From Aquirufa aurantiipilula (GTDB lineage Bacteria; Bacteroidota; Bacteroidia; Cytophagales; Spirosomataceae): a stretch of DNA of 64,000 nucleotides. The position numbers and the translations under genes are program-made. The notes under the pieces were generated by a model. It saw nothing but the letters and a program-made list of their open reading frames with translations. It made no database searches and had not been told where the DNA came from. The DNA lies in assembly GCF_019923745.1 (NCBI RefSeq), contig NZ_JAANOG010000001.1, positions 372,001 through 436,000 on the forward strand. The letters are read 5' to 3'. Of the stretch, positions 50,348 through 59,741 are shown one piece after another (the first letter of the stretch is position 1; each line of letters begins with the position of its first letter).

Positions 50348-53124
50348 TCGATTTGCTTGGTTTGAGATTTATATAAACAACGAACACCTATTTCAAAACT
50401 TTGTGCAAAACGCAATAAGTGAAATTGGGACGACAAATCTACACCGAATGATTGGAAAGTTGTGGTTGTCGTACCATCTTTTACAATATTTTCACCTTGT
50501 GAAGCATCGAAAAAGAAGTTCCCTTTAAGTCGTTTGATATACAGCAACCTACCAATATTAATATCGGTGTTTGCAATTGGAAATTTATAATCAGCAGAAA
50601 AGGTGTACAATCGATTGTACAAAACGGTCGTATATCCCCGAGGTAAAGCTAGAGTACTTGCAAACGTATAATTCCCATTGGATTGTTGCTGATAGGCACC
50701 TCTTAGGGAGATTCCATGATGTTTGAATAAACCAGGAATAAACACTTTGCCCTGAGCTGACCAAATTTCAGAATTTAAGTTTTGAGCGAAAGGAGTACCT
50801 TGCCAATGCAATCCAATTTGATAACCCCAAGGTGATTGAACATCCCAATAAGCTCGATTCAATAATTTCGAGTATGAAATGGCATGAGTCATGGATGAAT
50901 ACAAACCATTAAAAGCCTCACTTTTGAATCTTAATGGTAAATCATAGCCACTAACCTGAAAAAACGAATAGGTTGATGAGATAGTTAAATACTCTGCAAA
51001 AGCTGAATGTGTTAGGTTAAAGGGTAATCGAATTCCAATATCACCTTTGGATTGCATCCAATTATCCGTTCTTAAACTGTCAAAAGGTGCGCGTTTATCA
51101 ATGTATAAACTTGTACTTCTTTGGCTGTTTTGAAAAGATGCATCAAATACGGGGAACAAACCTTGATACGAGAATCGTGCAAATTGGGTGCCCGAGCGTT
51201 CATTGGGATCGTATTGATATCCAACTCCAGCCTGTAAGGTATTAGTAATGTTCTTGGATAATAGGCTAATTTCCAACTGATTACCTTGTGCAGCAATTAG
51301 TGGACCCCAGGAATACACATTGAAAATATTCCATTTAGAATACTTTTGACTCGCGTATTTAGGTGCAGGCTCTTGTAAAGGAGAGAGTGGAATCGTTTGC
51401 AACAGTGGACTCCATGACTCATTACCTAATTTTTTGTACATGATGGCCTCTCCTGAAGCGCGATATGCCTGATAAATCAATTTACCACTGTCAAGTACCT
51501 GAGCAGAATAAGCCCCAAATGGTGCTTGTGTTAGCACCTGTTGTTGCTTATTTTTTATATGAATTCGAACAATTTGATCTATACCATCAATAGGTTGGTT
51601 GAAATAAACAAAATCTCCCATTAAATAGGGGGAACCTATATTATTGCCCCCAAAATGAAACTCTTGGATTACCTCAAAACGCTCTAAATCCATGATTCGG
51701 ATGGATTTTTGATGCTGATTTTTCACCACATACACCATGCGATGCTGATCTGCTAAACGAGCATGAATTATTTGTTCTCCTGATGAAATACTGATTTTTT
51801 TAATCAATTGTCTGGTTTCAACATCCAATAATAAAAGGTGAGAGGAACCATCATTATTTTGTACTAAAGTAAGTACTTGCTTATTATCCAGGCTAATCGA
51901 AGGATTAATCCATTTTTCATCTCCATCCCAAAAAATCTTCACCTTAGTTTCACGATTGAATAAAACCAATCGAGTTCCTTGTTTTTGCCCCCAACGAATA
52001 TCAAACTTAATCTCAGACCAAATCACCCAATTTTTTGAAGCTGAAAGCATATTCATTTCAGCAATCGGTCCTAATTTGGTTAATTCTTTCTCCTGACCCC
52101 GACTAACCTCTACCAAAACTGGAATAGTTGAAAACCCTGATTTAACGGCAATAAAAGTATCATCAGAAATCCAACATGGATATTCATATGGAGTATACCC
52201 TCGAGTAATTTTAGGACTAATCTGTTCTGACTTATCAGAGAATGCCAACTGACTTTTTTGAATGGAATCTCTTAACTCTTTTAAAGCAAATTGACTGAAT
52301 TGATCTATAGTCAGACCGGTTCTTTCTTTCACTACCGAAGAAAATGCAAATGGATATGGCCGCTGTAAGGCTTTTTGCCAAATTTGACCTACAGCTAATT
52401 CACCATGCTTTTGACGAAAATACTGACTTAAATATTGACCGAAAACATAATGATTTGGCACTAACTGTCGAAAGGATTTTCCCATCATTTTTCCATAGGA
52501 AGGAATCCCATAATCCAATAAATATGCATGTAATGGCAAATAGAACTCTGGTATTTTACTTCGCCCAATAGGGTTTAATTGAGTTTCAGTCTCGACCGCA
52601 TCGCCTTCCCATAACCAATTGGGTATCATGATATTGGAATATAAAGCTTGCCCATTACTTCCCCATAAACTTCTAAAGACCTTGGCTAAACCTTGCCTGC
52701 CTAATTCATTTTGAAACATATGCCTTGTTTCGTGACTGACTAACATTTCCAACCATTCATTGGTACCTACCAAAGCAGAATTCTGGGTTGGAATCGTAAA
52801 GAATTCGGCTCTAGGAGCATTTAAACTCACAAAACCATTGGAATAAATCCCCTTGTTTTGTAATAAAATTTTCCATGGGTGAAGTTGACTAGGAAGCGTT
52901 TTACCAACTTTAGGGACGTGTTTTTCTATATAAAATGCCGTTAATTGTGCCAAACTATCTGCATCTTCAGGATAGATTATTTGAATAGATTGGTTGGGCA
53001 CTTGGATTTTTTTCCATCGAACAGAAGCGGGATTTTGATCCAATAGGGAATAAGTAAGCTGACCAAAAATACCAGACGACAAAACCAAAAAACACAATAA
53101 TAAAAATGATTTTTTTAGAGCCAT
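50314..53124 (-). CDS. Predicted gluzincin-like peptidase, beta-propeller and outer-membrane barrel in one protein
   Basis: 936 residues with a signal peptide (LLLCFLVLSSGIFGQ). Residues 130-180 carry a zinc-peptidase pattern: HETRH (131-135) and, 38 residues on, WLWEGDAVETE with Glu173; 'P-WL-EG-A' is the third-ligand motif of MA-clan peptidases. Residues about 300-620 form a TolB-like propeller with repeats of the type WVIWSEIKFDIRWG and LVLFNRETKV. From about residue 650 to the end are alternating amphipathic strands with many aromatic residues, like an outer-membrane barrel, ending in FVID-IGF-type residues. I do not know a characterised relative. The protein would be placed in the outer membrane with the propeller and peptidase on one side. 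It overlaps ALDH3 by 10 bases and the TPR lipoprotein by 34. Confidence 0.8.
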   Translation of the reverse strand: MALKKSFLLLCFLVLSSGIFGQLTYSLLDQNPASVRWKKIQVPNQSIQIIYPEDADSLAQLTAFYIEKHVPKVGKTLPSQLHPWKILLQNKGIYSNGFVSLNAPRAEFFTIPTQNSALVGTNEWLEMLVSHETRHMFQNELGRQGLAKVFRSLWGSNGQALYSNIMIPNWLWEGDAVETETQLNPIGRSKIPEFYLPLHAYLLDYGIPSYGKMMGKSFRQLVPNHYVFGQYLSQYFRQKHGELAVGQIWQKALQRPYPFAFSSVVKERTGLTIDQFSQFALKELRDSIQKSQLAFSDKSEQISPKITRGYTPYEYPCWISDDTFIAVKSGFSTIPVLVEVSRGQEKELTKLGPIAEMNMLSASKNWVIWSEIKFDIRWGQKQGTRLVLFNRETKVKIFWDGDEKWINPSISLDNKQVLTLVQNNDGSSHLLLLDVETRQLIKKISISSGEQIIHARLADQHRMVYVVKNQHQKSIRIMDLERFEVIQEFHFGGNNIGSPYLMGDFVYFNQPIDGIDQIVRIHIKNKQQQVLTQAPFGAYSAQVLDSGKLIYQAYRASGEAIMYKKLGNESWSPLLQTIPLSPLQEPAPKYASQKYSKWNIFNVYSWGPLIAAQGNQLEISLLSKNITNTLQAGVGYQYDPNERSGTQFARFSYQGLFPVFDASFQNSQRSTSLYIDKRAPFDSLRTDNWMQSKGDIGIRLPFNLTHSAFAEYLTISSTYSFFQVSGYDLPLRFKSEAFNGLYSSMTHAISYSKLLNRAYWDVQSPWGYQIGLHWQGTPFAQNLNSEIWSAQGKVFIPGLFKHHGISLRGAYQQQSNGNYTFASTLALPRGYTTVLYNRLYTFSADYKFPIANTDINIGRLLYIKRLKGNFFFDASQGENIVKDGTTTTTFQSFGVDLSSQFHLLRFAQSFEIGVRCLYKSQTKQIEWYPLVIDIGF

Positions 53125-54530
53125 TTTAATATAAAATCAAGCATCCAACGAACCTTGAGATGGTAAGGAGGATATAACATTTTCATCATCCGGCTATGTT
53201 GAATTAGGACCGATTTTTGATTCGAAAACTCCATGAAACCAAATTTTCCACCAGTTTTTCCTATTCCTGAATTATTTACTCCACCAAAAGGCAATTCACC
53301 ATGACCATAATGGATTAAGCAATCATTGACAACCACACCACCCGAACTCGTATTTTTAATGATATGCTGTGTAAACTCTTCATTTTCTGAAAAAATATAC
53401 ATAGCCAAAGGTTTTTCTTCCTTGGCCATTTGATCAATAATCTGTTGCTCGTCTTTGTAGACTAAAATAGGTAAAATAGGGCCAAAAATTTCCTCTTGCA
53501 TGATTTTCATGTCATGATGGCAGTTTGTCAAAACGGTAGGAGAGATGAAACAATCTTGTTCATCTGTTTCACCTCCAAATAAAACATTAGCACCATGCAT
53601 TTTGGCATCTTCCAATAAACTTATAATCCGACTAAAATGTCTTGAATTGACAATTCTAGCATAATCTTTACTTTTTTGAACACCTTTCTTTTCAGGATTG
53701 TAAAAGCTATTTACGGATTTTTCTAAAGCTTCTAGAAAGGAGAAATAATGCTTCTCATGGACATAGACATAATCAGGAGCAATACAGGTCTGGCCGTTAT
53801 TTAAAAACTTACCCCATGCAATTTTCTGAGCTGATGCTTCAATATCAGCCTGAGGCCCAATAATAGCCGGAGATTTACCTCCCAACTCTAAAGTCACAGA
53901 AGTTAAATGCTCAGCAGCGGCTTTCATAACTAATTTGCCTATTAAAGGGCTACCAGTAAAGAAAATATGGTCAAATTTTTGCTCCAATAAATAAGTGGAT
54001 ACGGAGGCATCCCCTTCAAATACAGCCACTTCACTACGGTCAAATAAAGCCGTAATCATCTTTTTGATAAAAGAAGATGTGGCTGGACTTAGTTCTGATG
54101 GCTTTAGTATAACGGCATTCCCAGCCGCAATGGCCAAAAGCAAAGGACAAATGGCTAAGTTGAATGGGTAATTCCAAGGAGCAATAATTAAACACATTCC
54201 CTTGGCTTCCATCTGAACATACCCTTGAGTACCCAAAAGTAGGAGTGGAGTATCTACTCTTTGAGGTTTCATCCAGGACTTCAAATGCTTACATACATGA
54301 TCTATTTCCCTTTTGACACCTAATAATTCAGCCAAAATTACCTCAGAAGATGGTTTTTTAAAGTCCTCAAATAGCGCATCAAACAATTCCTGTTTATGAG
54401 AAATCATGTACTTTTCAATGGACTTCAATTTATCAATGCGTTCCTTATACGTCGTATTTTTCAGACGCGACAAAGACGATTTTTGAATCCAAAATACTTC
54501 TGCAATTTGATCTTCTATTGGTGAAACCAT
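53115..54530 (-). CDS. ALDH3-type fatty aldehyde dehydrogenase
   Basis: 471 residues, class 3 aldehyde dehydrogenase. Motifs: IIAPWNYPFNLAICPL (from residue 115), KPSELSPATS, FFTGSPLIGK, the glutamate in VTLELGGKSP (Glu215) and the catalytic cysteine in NNGQTCIAPDY (Cys249), with EEIFGPILPI and LPFGGVNNSGIG. The shortness and the hydrophobic C-terminal end (MLDFILKWL) match fatty aldehyde dehydrogenases that sit on membranes. It oxidises medium- or long-chain aldehydes to acids with NAD(P)+. Six bases separate it from the unknown protein upstream and its end overlaps the peptidase-barrel gene by 10 bases. Confidence 0.9.
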   Translation of the reverse strand: MVSPIEDQIAEVFWIQKSSLSRLKNTTYKERIDKLKSIEKYMISHKQELFDALFEDFKKPSSEVILAELLGVKREIDHVCKHLKSWMKPQRVDTPLLLLGTQGYVQMEAKGMCLIIAPWNYPFNLAICPLLLAIAAGNAVILKPSELSPATSSFIKKMITALFDRSEVAVFEGDASVSTYLLEQKFDHIFFTGSPLIGKLVMKAAAEHLTSVTLELGGKSPAIIGPQADIEASAQKIAWGKFLNNGQTCIAPDYVYVHEKHYFSFLEALEKSVNSFYNPEKKGVQKSKDYARIVNSRHFSRIISLLEDAKMHGANVLFGGETDEQDCFISPTVLTNCHHDMKIMQEEIFGPILPILVYKDEQQIIDQMAKEEKPLAMYIFSENEEFTQHIIKNTSSGGVVVNDCLIHYGHGELPFGGVNNSGIGKTGGKFGFMEFSNQKSVLIQHSRMMKMLYPPYHLKVRWMLDFILKWL

Positions 54531-54535
54531 GGTTT

Positions 54536-55285
54536 TTAAGACTTAAATAATTCCCTTAAACTGTTTTCTAATCCATCAAAATACCGATTATTCCCAGCAG
54601 GTTTTCTGAGTGAATCTCCAGCTACATACCACAGCCCATCTCCTGGATACACTGCAAACGAATGGGTACTTTTTAATTCTTCCTTTGCTTTATCAGCCTG
54701 GAAGTCAGCAATATAAACAGTATTCATTAAAGCTTGTAAACGATCCCAATCTGAAATTGTTTTTAAGACAGAACCTGATTCCTGATAGGTGAAAGTTAAA
54801 TTCTCAAAAGATAGTTCTCCTTCAATTCTAACCCACTCATCCAATTCATTTTTAAACTGAAATCCCAAAAACAAGGGTAATTCTCTGCCAGCAGTTTCAA
54901 AGATAGATTGAATGAATTCTTGAATTAAGTTTTCTTCTATTTCCAACATTCTAGGCACCTTGGTTGTAGAATTAGGATATTCCAACATAATAAATGGTTC
55001 CTCATCTCTCGGCTTACAAGAACCCGATTTATAGGTATCAAATCGAGCAGCAAGCCTTTGTTGCCATGCGGAAGAAATACTTCCTTTCCAACTCCAGGTT
55101 TCCTCAGTAGGTAATCCTTCAGCAATCAATTCTTCTTTAGAAAAATCTTCGCGATCTGTATATTGAATTTCTACTTCCAAAGAGGCTTCTGGAGTTCCAA
55201 ATCCTATAAATCGAATAAGAGATTCAAAATGATAAGGAGCAGGAACGTTATTAGCGCTCTCATAAAATAAATTGAAATTAGTCAT
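54536..55285 (-). CDS. Conserved protein of unknown function
   Basis: 249 residues from the ATG at 55285 (another ATG at 55291 adds two residues). The gene overlaps the menE end by eight or more bases. There is no signal peptide or membrane segment; the protein is acidic and looks mixed alpha/beta, with FNLFYESANNVPAPYHFESL at the start and SFAVYPGDGLWYVAGDSL near the end. I do not recognise a family and see no catalytic motif. It is in the same minus-strand run as menE and ALDH3, so it is transcribed with them. Confidence 0.7.
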   Translation of the reverse strand: MTNFNLFYESANNVPAPYHFESLIRFIGFGTPEASLEVEIQYTDREDFSKEELIAEGLPTEETWSWKGSISSAWQQRLAARFDTYKSGSCKPRDEEPFIMLEYPNSTTKVPRMLEIEENLIQEFIQSIFETAGRELPLFLGFQFKNELDEWVRIEGELSFENLTFTYQESGSVLKTISDWDRLQALMNTVYIADFQADKAKEELKSTHSFAVYPGDGLWYVAGDSLRKPAGNNRYFDGLENSLRELFKS

Positions 55286-56354
55286 GGGCATGAGATTCTT
55301 TGGATGAAGATTGAAGATACAAAGCTACCGTTTTCAAACTATCCAATTTACCATTTGAATTAAATATGAATTTTGGAAGACAAATAATCGACTTGGGGAT
55401 TAGTTTGGATGGTAGATGTTTTAATAAATAAGCTTTTAATGGATCTCCCCAATCCAAAGGTGGGGAAGATTCAATGAATAATACCGCTTTCTGACCATAG
55501 AACTCATCTGGCAAAGCTGCTACAAATGAATGAACGGAAATACCTGATGTAAGAAAAAAGGCTTGAATGTATTTTTCAATCTGACTTGGTATAATTTTCA
55601 TTCCCCCAGAATTAATGACAAAGTCTTTTCTTCCTAAAATTCGAAAACCTTGAACTTCATTAATTTCAGCTAAATCATTAGTTTCAATCCAAAGGTTGTT
55701 GGTCACTTGAGAGCGAATGCAAATACATTCCTCTTCATTAAGATTGATTTCTACTCCTGGCAAAGGATGCAGGTATTCATCTGCTATTGATGAAATACGG
55801 CGATAGGCGATATGCGACACCGTTTCCGTCATTCCGTAAGTTAAAAATATAGGAAATGCTTGTTTTAGGGCAAGGTTTTCAATCTCTACTGAAATCGCGG
55901 CACCTCCGACTAAAACACCTTTTGATTCTTTAAAAGGAGCTAAAAGTGAATCATGTTGTAAAATATATTGCAATTGAGGTGGTACCATCGAAGTCATTTG
56001 AATTGGAAAATCCAAAGGTATTTCTGGCTGGTTACTTGGTTCGACAATGATGAGTTGTAAGTCCCAAACTAAAGCTCTAACCACCACCATAACCCCACCA
56101 ATAAACTTAACAGGTAGACATAACAAAGCACGATCTCCTGCCTCCAAACCTAGCCAATTACCCGTTAATTGTGCTGAATGAATCATTTGATCTCGATGGA
56201 TTCGAATGGCCTTAGGTTCACCTGTTGAACCTGAGGTATGAAAGTTAAACCATTCACTTCCTGCATTCCATAGCTGGCAAAATTCAATCACTTCTGCCTC
56301 AAAAGAAGTTGAAGGATTAGGGAACACATTTGACTTTGGAGAAATTACCAGCAT
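55278..56354 (-). CDS. menE: o-Succinylbenzoate-CoA ligase, short Bacteroidota type
   Basis: 358 residues of an ANL-superfamily AMP-binding enzyme. The phosphate-binding loop is FHTSGSTGEPKAIRIHRDQM, the substrate core is LPVKFIGGVMVVVRALVWD, adenylate motifs are LTYGMTETVSHIAYRR and GVEINL, and the hinge/C-terminal part is GRKDFVINSGGMKIIPSQIE with the catalytic lysine region PKFIFNSNGKLDSL. It lacks the first about 100 residues of full-length ligases, as in other Bacteroidota MenE proteins. It makes o-succinylbenzoyl-CoA for menaquinone. MenB, the next enzyme, is encoded 0.5 kb away on the other strand. Divergent promoter boxes lie in the gap at 56373-56401. Confidence 0.88.
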   Translation of the reverse strand: MLVISPKSNVFPNPSTSFEAEVIEFCQLWNAGSEWFNFHTSGSTGEPKAIRIHRDQMIHSAQLTGNWLGLEAGDRALLCLPVKFIGGVMVVVRALVWDLQLIIVEPSNQPEIPLDFPIQMTSMVPPQLQYILQHDSLLAPFKESKGVLVGGAAISVEIENLALKQAFPIFLTYGMTETVSHIAYRRISSIADEYLHPLPGVEINLNEEECICIRSQVTNNLWIETNDLAEINEVQGFRILGRKDFVINSGGMKIIPSQIEKYIQAFFLTSGISVHSFVAALPDEFYGQKAVLFIESSPPLDWGDPLKAYLLKHLPSKLIPKSIICLPKFIFNSNGKLDSLKTVALYLQSSSKESHAHD

Positions 56355-56372
56355 ATAATCAGCGAATCATTC

Positions 56373-56401
56373 CAAAATTAACCAAACATTCTCTAATTTT
56401 G
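56373..56401. promoter_or_regulatory. Overlapping divergent -7 boxes between menE and DUF2452
   Basis: CAAAATTA (56373-56380; TAATTTTG on the minus strand) and TAATTTTG (56394-56401) are exact TAnnTTTG boxes facing away from each other with 13 bases between them. The leaders would be about 13 bases (menE) and 31 bases (DUF2452). The -33 area of each promoter covers the other's -7 box. Confidence 0.5.
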
Positions 56402-56437
56402 AGGGTTACAGCTAGGATTTACCTTAATTAATTGAGC

Positions 56438-56887
56438 ATGTCTGAAGATCCTTTCTTAAATCCTATCAATCCTGATAAAGTTGCCCAAAACCCTGGGCTT
56501 TTACCTTATGCACATACCGCAGGGTCTGCTGTCATAAAGCCAGAGGATATGGGCAAAACCAAAGGGCGTTCAGTGAAGGCAATGCGTCAGCAGACGGATC
56601 GTCAAATGAACCAGCTATATGAACAAATGGAGGTATTGGCCAAGCAAGCCAAATTATTAGCTGAAAGAAAAGAGATATCTGAGCGTATTTATGATGCCGC
56701 TATGGGTTTTGAACCTATTATTAGTGAAACCTATTATTTGTACGAAAAAGAGAACGGAACAGATTTATTATCTTTAGTAGCACCACATGAATGGGGCCGT
56801 TCCTTTAAATATAGTCGATTTTTAGCCCAAGTAACCTTATTAGCAGACCATACCTGGGATGTGATTTATAACCAAGAAAACGAATAA
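56438..56887 (+). CDS. DUF2452 domain protein
   Basis: 149 residues from the ATG at 56438 (a TTG at 56432 is in frame but less likely). The sequence matches DUF2452: NPINPDKVAQNPGLLPYAHT, SVKAMRQQTDRQMNQLYEQME with a helical centre, and FEPIISETYYLYEK..GTDLLSLVAPHEWG near the end. The family is common in Bacteroidota and has no known function; the basic central helix could bind RNA or a partner protein. It precedes menB by three bases, so it is co-transcribed with it. Confidence 0.82.
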   Translation: MSEDPFLNPINPDKVAQNPGLLPYAHTAGSAVIKPEDMGKTKGRSVKAMRQQTDRQMNQLYEQMEVLAKQAKLLAERKEISERIYDAAMGFEPIISETYYLYEKENGTDLLSLVAPHEWGRSFKYSRFLAQVTLLADHTWDVIYNQENE

Positions 56888-56890
56888 ACA

Positions 56891-57715
56891 ATGACATCTA
56901 ATTTTCCCTGGAAAACGATCAAGGAGTACGAAGAAATTCTATTTCAACAATACAATGGAATTGCCAAAATTTCCATAAATCGTCCTCACAAACACAATGC
57001 TTTTACTCCTAAAACGGTACAGGAAATGTCGGAAGCAATGGAATTAGCTCGACAAGACACCGCAATTGGTGTTATTATTTTAACAGGTGAAGGTGGAAAA
57101 GCTTTCTGTTCTGGTGGAGACCAAAGTGTGCGCGGAGATGGAGGATACGTGGGTCAGGATTTAGTACCCCGTTTAAATGTATTGGATTTACAAAGACAAA
57201 TTAGAACTATTCCAAAACCCGTTATTGCCATGGTAGCTGGCTGGGCTATTGGTGGAGGACATGTATTGCACGTAGTTTGTGACTTATCTATTGCAGCAGA
57301 TAATGCCCGTTTTGGTCAAACAGGACCCAATGTGGGTTCTTTTGATGGTGGTTTTGGTGCTTCCTATTTAGCACGTGTAGTTGGACAAAAGAAAGCTAGA
57401 GAAATATGGTATTTGTGTGATCAATATGATGCCCAAGAAGCTTTACAAATGGGCTTAGTGAATAAGGTGGTTCCTTTGGATCAATTAGAAGCAACAACTG
57501 TATCTTGGTGCGAGCGGATTTTAGAAAAAAGCCCAATTGCACTACGTATGCTTAAATCATCGTTCAATGCGGAATTGGATGGGCAAGCTGGAATTCAAGA
57601 ATTAGCAGGAAATGCCACCTTATTATATTATTTATCGGATGAAGCTAAAGAAGGCAAAAACGCCTTTTTAGAAAAAAGAAAACCCGATTTCTCCAAATTC
57701 CCTAAATTCCCATAA
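56891..57715 (+). CDS. menB: 1,4-dihydroxy-2-naphthoyl-CoA synthase
   Basis: 274 residues of the crotonase superfamily. MenB signatures are [35 protein letters not shown] (oxyanion and substrate loop), [39 protein letters not shown] and [15 protein letters not shown], together specific to MenB. It closes the second ring of the menaquinone precursor. It follows DUF2452 by three bases and precedes the EVE gene by one. menE is close by on the other strand, so menaquinone genes are partly clustered here. Confidence 0.96.
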   Translation: MTSNFPWKTIKEYEEILFQQYNGIAKISINRPHKHNAFTPKTVQEMSEAMELARQDTAIGVIILTGEGGKAFCSGGDQSVRGDGGYVGQDLVPRLNVLDLQRQIRTIPKPVIAMVAGWAIGGGHVLHVVCDLSIAADNARFGQTGPNVGSFDGGFGASYLARVVGQKKAREIWYLCDQYDAQEALQMGLVNKVVPLDQLEATTVSWCERILEKSPIALRMLKSSFNAELDGQAGIQELAGNATLLYYLSDEAKEGKNAFLEKRKPDFSKFPKFP

Positions 57716-57716
57716 T

Positions 57717-58121
57717 ATGAACCATTGGTTAGTTAAATCAGAGCCATTCAAATATTCTTGGGATGATTTCGTTAAAGAGGGTAAATCCGTTTGGGATGGG
57801 GTAAGAAATTACCAAGCTAGAAACAATTTGATGGCCATGAAAAAAGGTGATTGGGTGTATTTTTATCACTCCAACGAAGGCCTTGAAGTGGTTGGATTGG
57901 CCGAAGTGAGCAAGGAACATTATCCAGACCCTACGACGGATGACCCACGCTGGGTAGTAGTTGAACTAGTTCCCATTCGGAAATTTGCTAAAACAGTAAG
58001 CCTAAAACAGATGAAATCAGATGAGCGTTTAAGCAATTTGGCTTTATTGAAACAATCAAGACTTTCAGTAACGCCAGTTGATAAGCCCGAATTTGATATT
58101 ATCATGAGCCTAACAGAATAA
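57717..58121 (+). CDS. EVE domain protein
   Basis: 134 residues of a single EVE (PUA-like) domain: MNHWLVKSEPFKYSWDDF, GVRNYQARNNLMAMKKGDWVYFYHS, VGLAEVSKEHYPDPT and WVVVELVPI are typical. EVE domains hold modified bases in DNA or RNA, and the small stand-alone forms have no assigned target. It begins one base after the menB stop. The name 'thymocyte nuclear protein 1' is used for eukaryotic relatives. Confidence 0.9.
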   Translation: MNHWLVKSEPFKYSWDDFVKEGKSVWDGVRNYQARNNLMAMKKGDWVYFYHSNEGLEVVGLAEVSKEHYPDPTTDDPRWVVVELVPIRKFAKTVSLKQMKSDERLSNLALLKQSRLSVTPVDKPEFDIIMSLTE

Positions 58122-58125
58122 GTAT

Positions 58126-59739
58126 ATGAAACGTTTTCATCAATTCAAGCTATTTTTAGGTTGCCTATTGGTGGCCCTATTGTTCCAAGCCAAAGCCCAA
58201 ATTGGGCAGCGAATTGAATTTCCTGTAGGAGGAAAAGACTTGGAATCTTTCACAATACCAATTGGTAATCAAGGAGTTATCATTCTAAACCAATTAGGTA
58301 AGCAGGAATTTAGTATCCAAAAATTCTCTACTAATTTAGAGCAAGTTTGGTATACATCTGGAACAATAGATAATGGCCTAGATTATGTAAACTATAGCTT
58401 TGATGGCAAATCCTTAAACTTACTTTTTAGTCGATTTAAAAGTAATTCCTACCAAATAGTTCGTGTCAATGTTTCCAAAGGCAGCTTTGAGAAATTCCAA
58501 ATTTATTCAGTGGATAGGATGGAAATCTCCAATTTTAAAGCCTTGAACGAGTCTTTGTTCATTGGAGGGATTGTCAATAATCAACCTGTCATCTTATTTA
58601 CCAATTTAAAAGAACGTAAAACACGTATACTTCCTGCTGTAGTAAAAGGGCAAGCTGAAATTCAATCCATGGATTTGGATTCAATTCAACAGCAGGTAAA
58701 TGTAACCTATTCGGTAGGTAACCGAGCTAAAAATTATCAGTTGATTATTAAATCATTTGATGAAGATGGAGGTCAAATTGGACAAATTGTCATGAATCCC
58801 AATGAGGAATTTGCCATGATGAATGCTAAATCCACTCAGCTGAATGACTCACTACAAGTTATTGTGGGCACTTATGGCCATAAAACAACGATTGGATCAT
58901 CCAAAGGACCTAGTTCACAAGGTATTTATTTCAACTCTTATTTAGATGGGGAATTACTCCAATCTAAATTTCACAGTTTTACGAAATTCTCCAATTTCTT
59001 TAATTTCTTAACTCCCAAACAAAAGGAAAAACAAGAGAAGAAAATCAAGGATAAAGAAAGCAAAGGAGAAGACTTGAGACTAGATTACCGATTAATAATT
59101 CATGAAATCATTAAAAAGGGTGATCACTACATCGTGGTGGCGGAAGCCTTTTATCCAGACTATAAATACAATAATTTTGGCCCTTATGGTTCCATGATGG
59201 GTTTAGGAGGCTTTTATTCCCCATGGAGTATGATGTATAATCCATACCGCTGGGGATATGGATATTATGGTTTATATTCCCCTTATTCTAGTTATTATAG
59301 CCCTTGGGGATACCGCGGATACAATTATTATGGTAATCAGCAGCAGTTTGATGGTTGGGTATATACACATGCTGTCATTGTCGAATTGGATGAAAAAGGA
59401 GATTTATTATGGGATCATTGCATCGACATGAAAGATTTGAAAGAACCCAAATTGGTTCAAAAAGTAAAAACATCCATTCAAGGAGATCAAATTGTACTTT
59501 CCTTTAATCAAGATAATCAAATCATTACCAAGACCATACGAAATCAAGGAAGATCGGAGAGCGAAAGCATTCAAAATATCAGTACAGAAAACGATGGCGA
59601 TAAAATTAGACGAAGTAGTCGTTCTGAACTGAACTATTGGTTTGGTCCTTATTATTTAGCTAATGGCTATCAAACCATCTCCAATGAAGAAGGACGTAGG
59701 TCCGTATATTATTTAAACAAGATAGAAATCCAGAAATAA
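58126..59739 (+). CDS. Secreted protein of unknown function with Tyr/Gly-rich insert
   Basis: 537 residues with a signal peptide (LFLGCLLVALLFQAKAQ). The first about 300 residues look like repeated beta-strands (propeller-like: NYSFDGKSLNLLFSRF, NFKALNESLFIGGIV). A lysine/glutamate-rich stretch at about residues 295-320 is followed at about 345-405 by a low-complexity insert rich in Tyr, Gly, Pro, Trp and Ser (for example GFYSPWSMMYNPYRWGYGYYG). The final part is again beta-rich. I do not recognise the family. It follows the EVE gene by four bases and precedes the methyltransferase by two. Confidence 0.75.
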   Translation: MKRFHQFKLFLGCLLVALLFQAKAQIGQRIEFPVGGKDLESFTIPIGNQGVIILNQLGKQEFSIQKFSTNLEQVWYTSGTIDNGLDYVNYSFDGKSLNLLFSRFKSNSYQIVRVNVSKGSFEKFQIYSVDRMEISNFKALNESLFIGGIVNNQPVILFTNLKERKTRILPAVVKGQAEIQSMDLDSIQQQVNVTYSVGNRAKNYQLIIKSFDEDGGQIGQIVMNPNEEFAMMNAKSTQLNDSLQVIVGTYGHKTTIGSSKGPSSQGIYFNSYLDGELLQSKFHSFTKFSNFFNFLTPKQKEKQEKKIKDKESKGEDLRLDYRLIIHEIIKKGDHYIVVAEAFYPDYKYNNFGPYGSMMGLGGFYSPWSMMYNPYRWGYGYYGLYSPYSSYYSPWGYRGYNYYGNQQQFDGWVYTHAVIVELDEKGDLLWDHCIDMKDLKEPKLVQKVKTSIQGDQIVLSFNQDNQIITKTIRNQGRSESESIQNISTENDGDKIRRSSRSELNYWFGPYYLANGYQTISNEEGRRSVYYLNKIEIQK

Positions 59740-59741
59740 TT

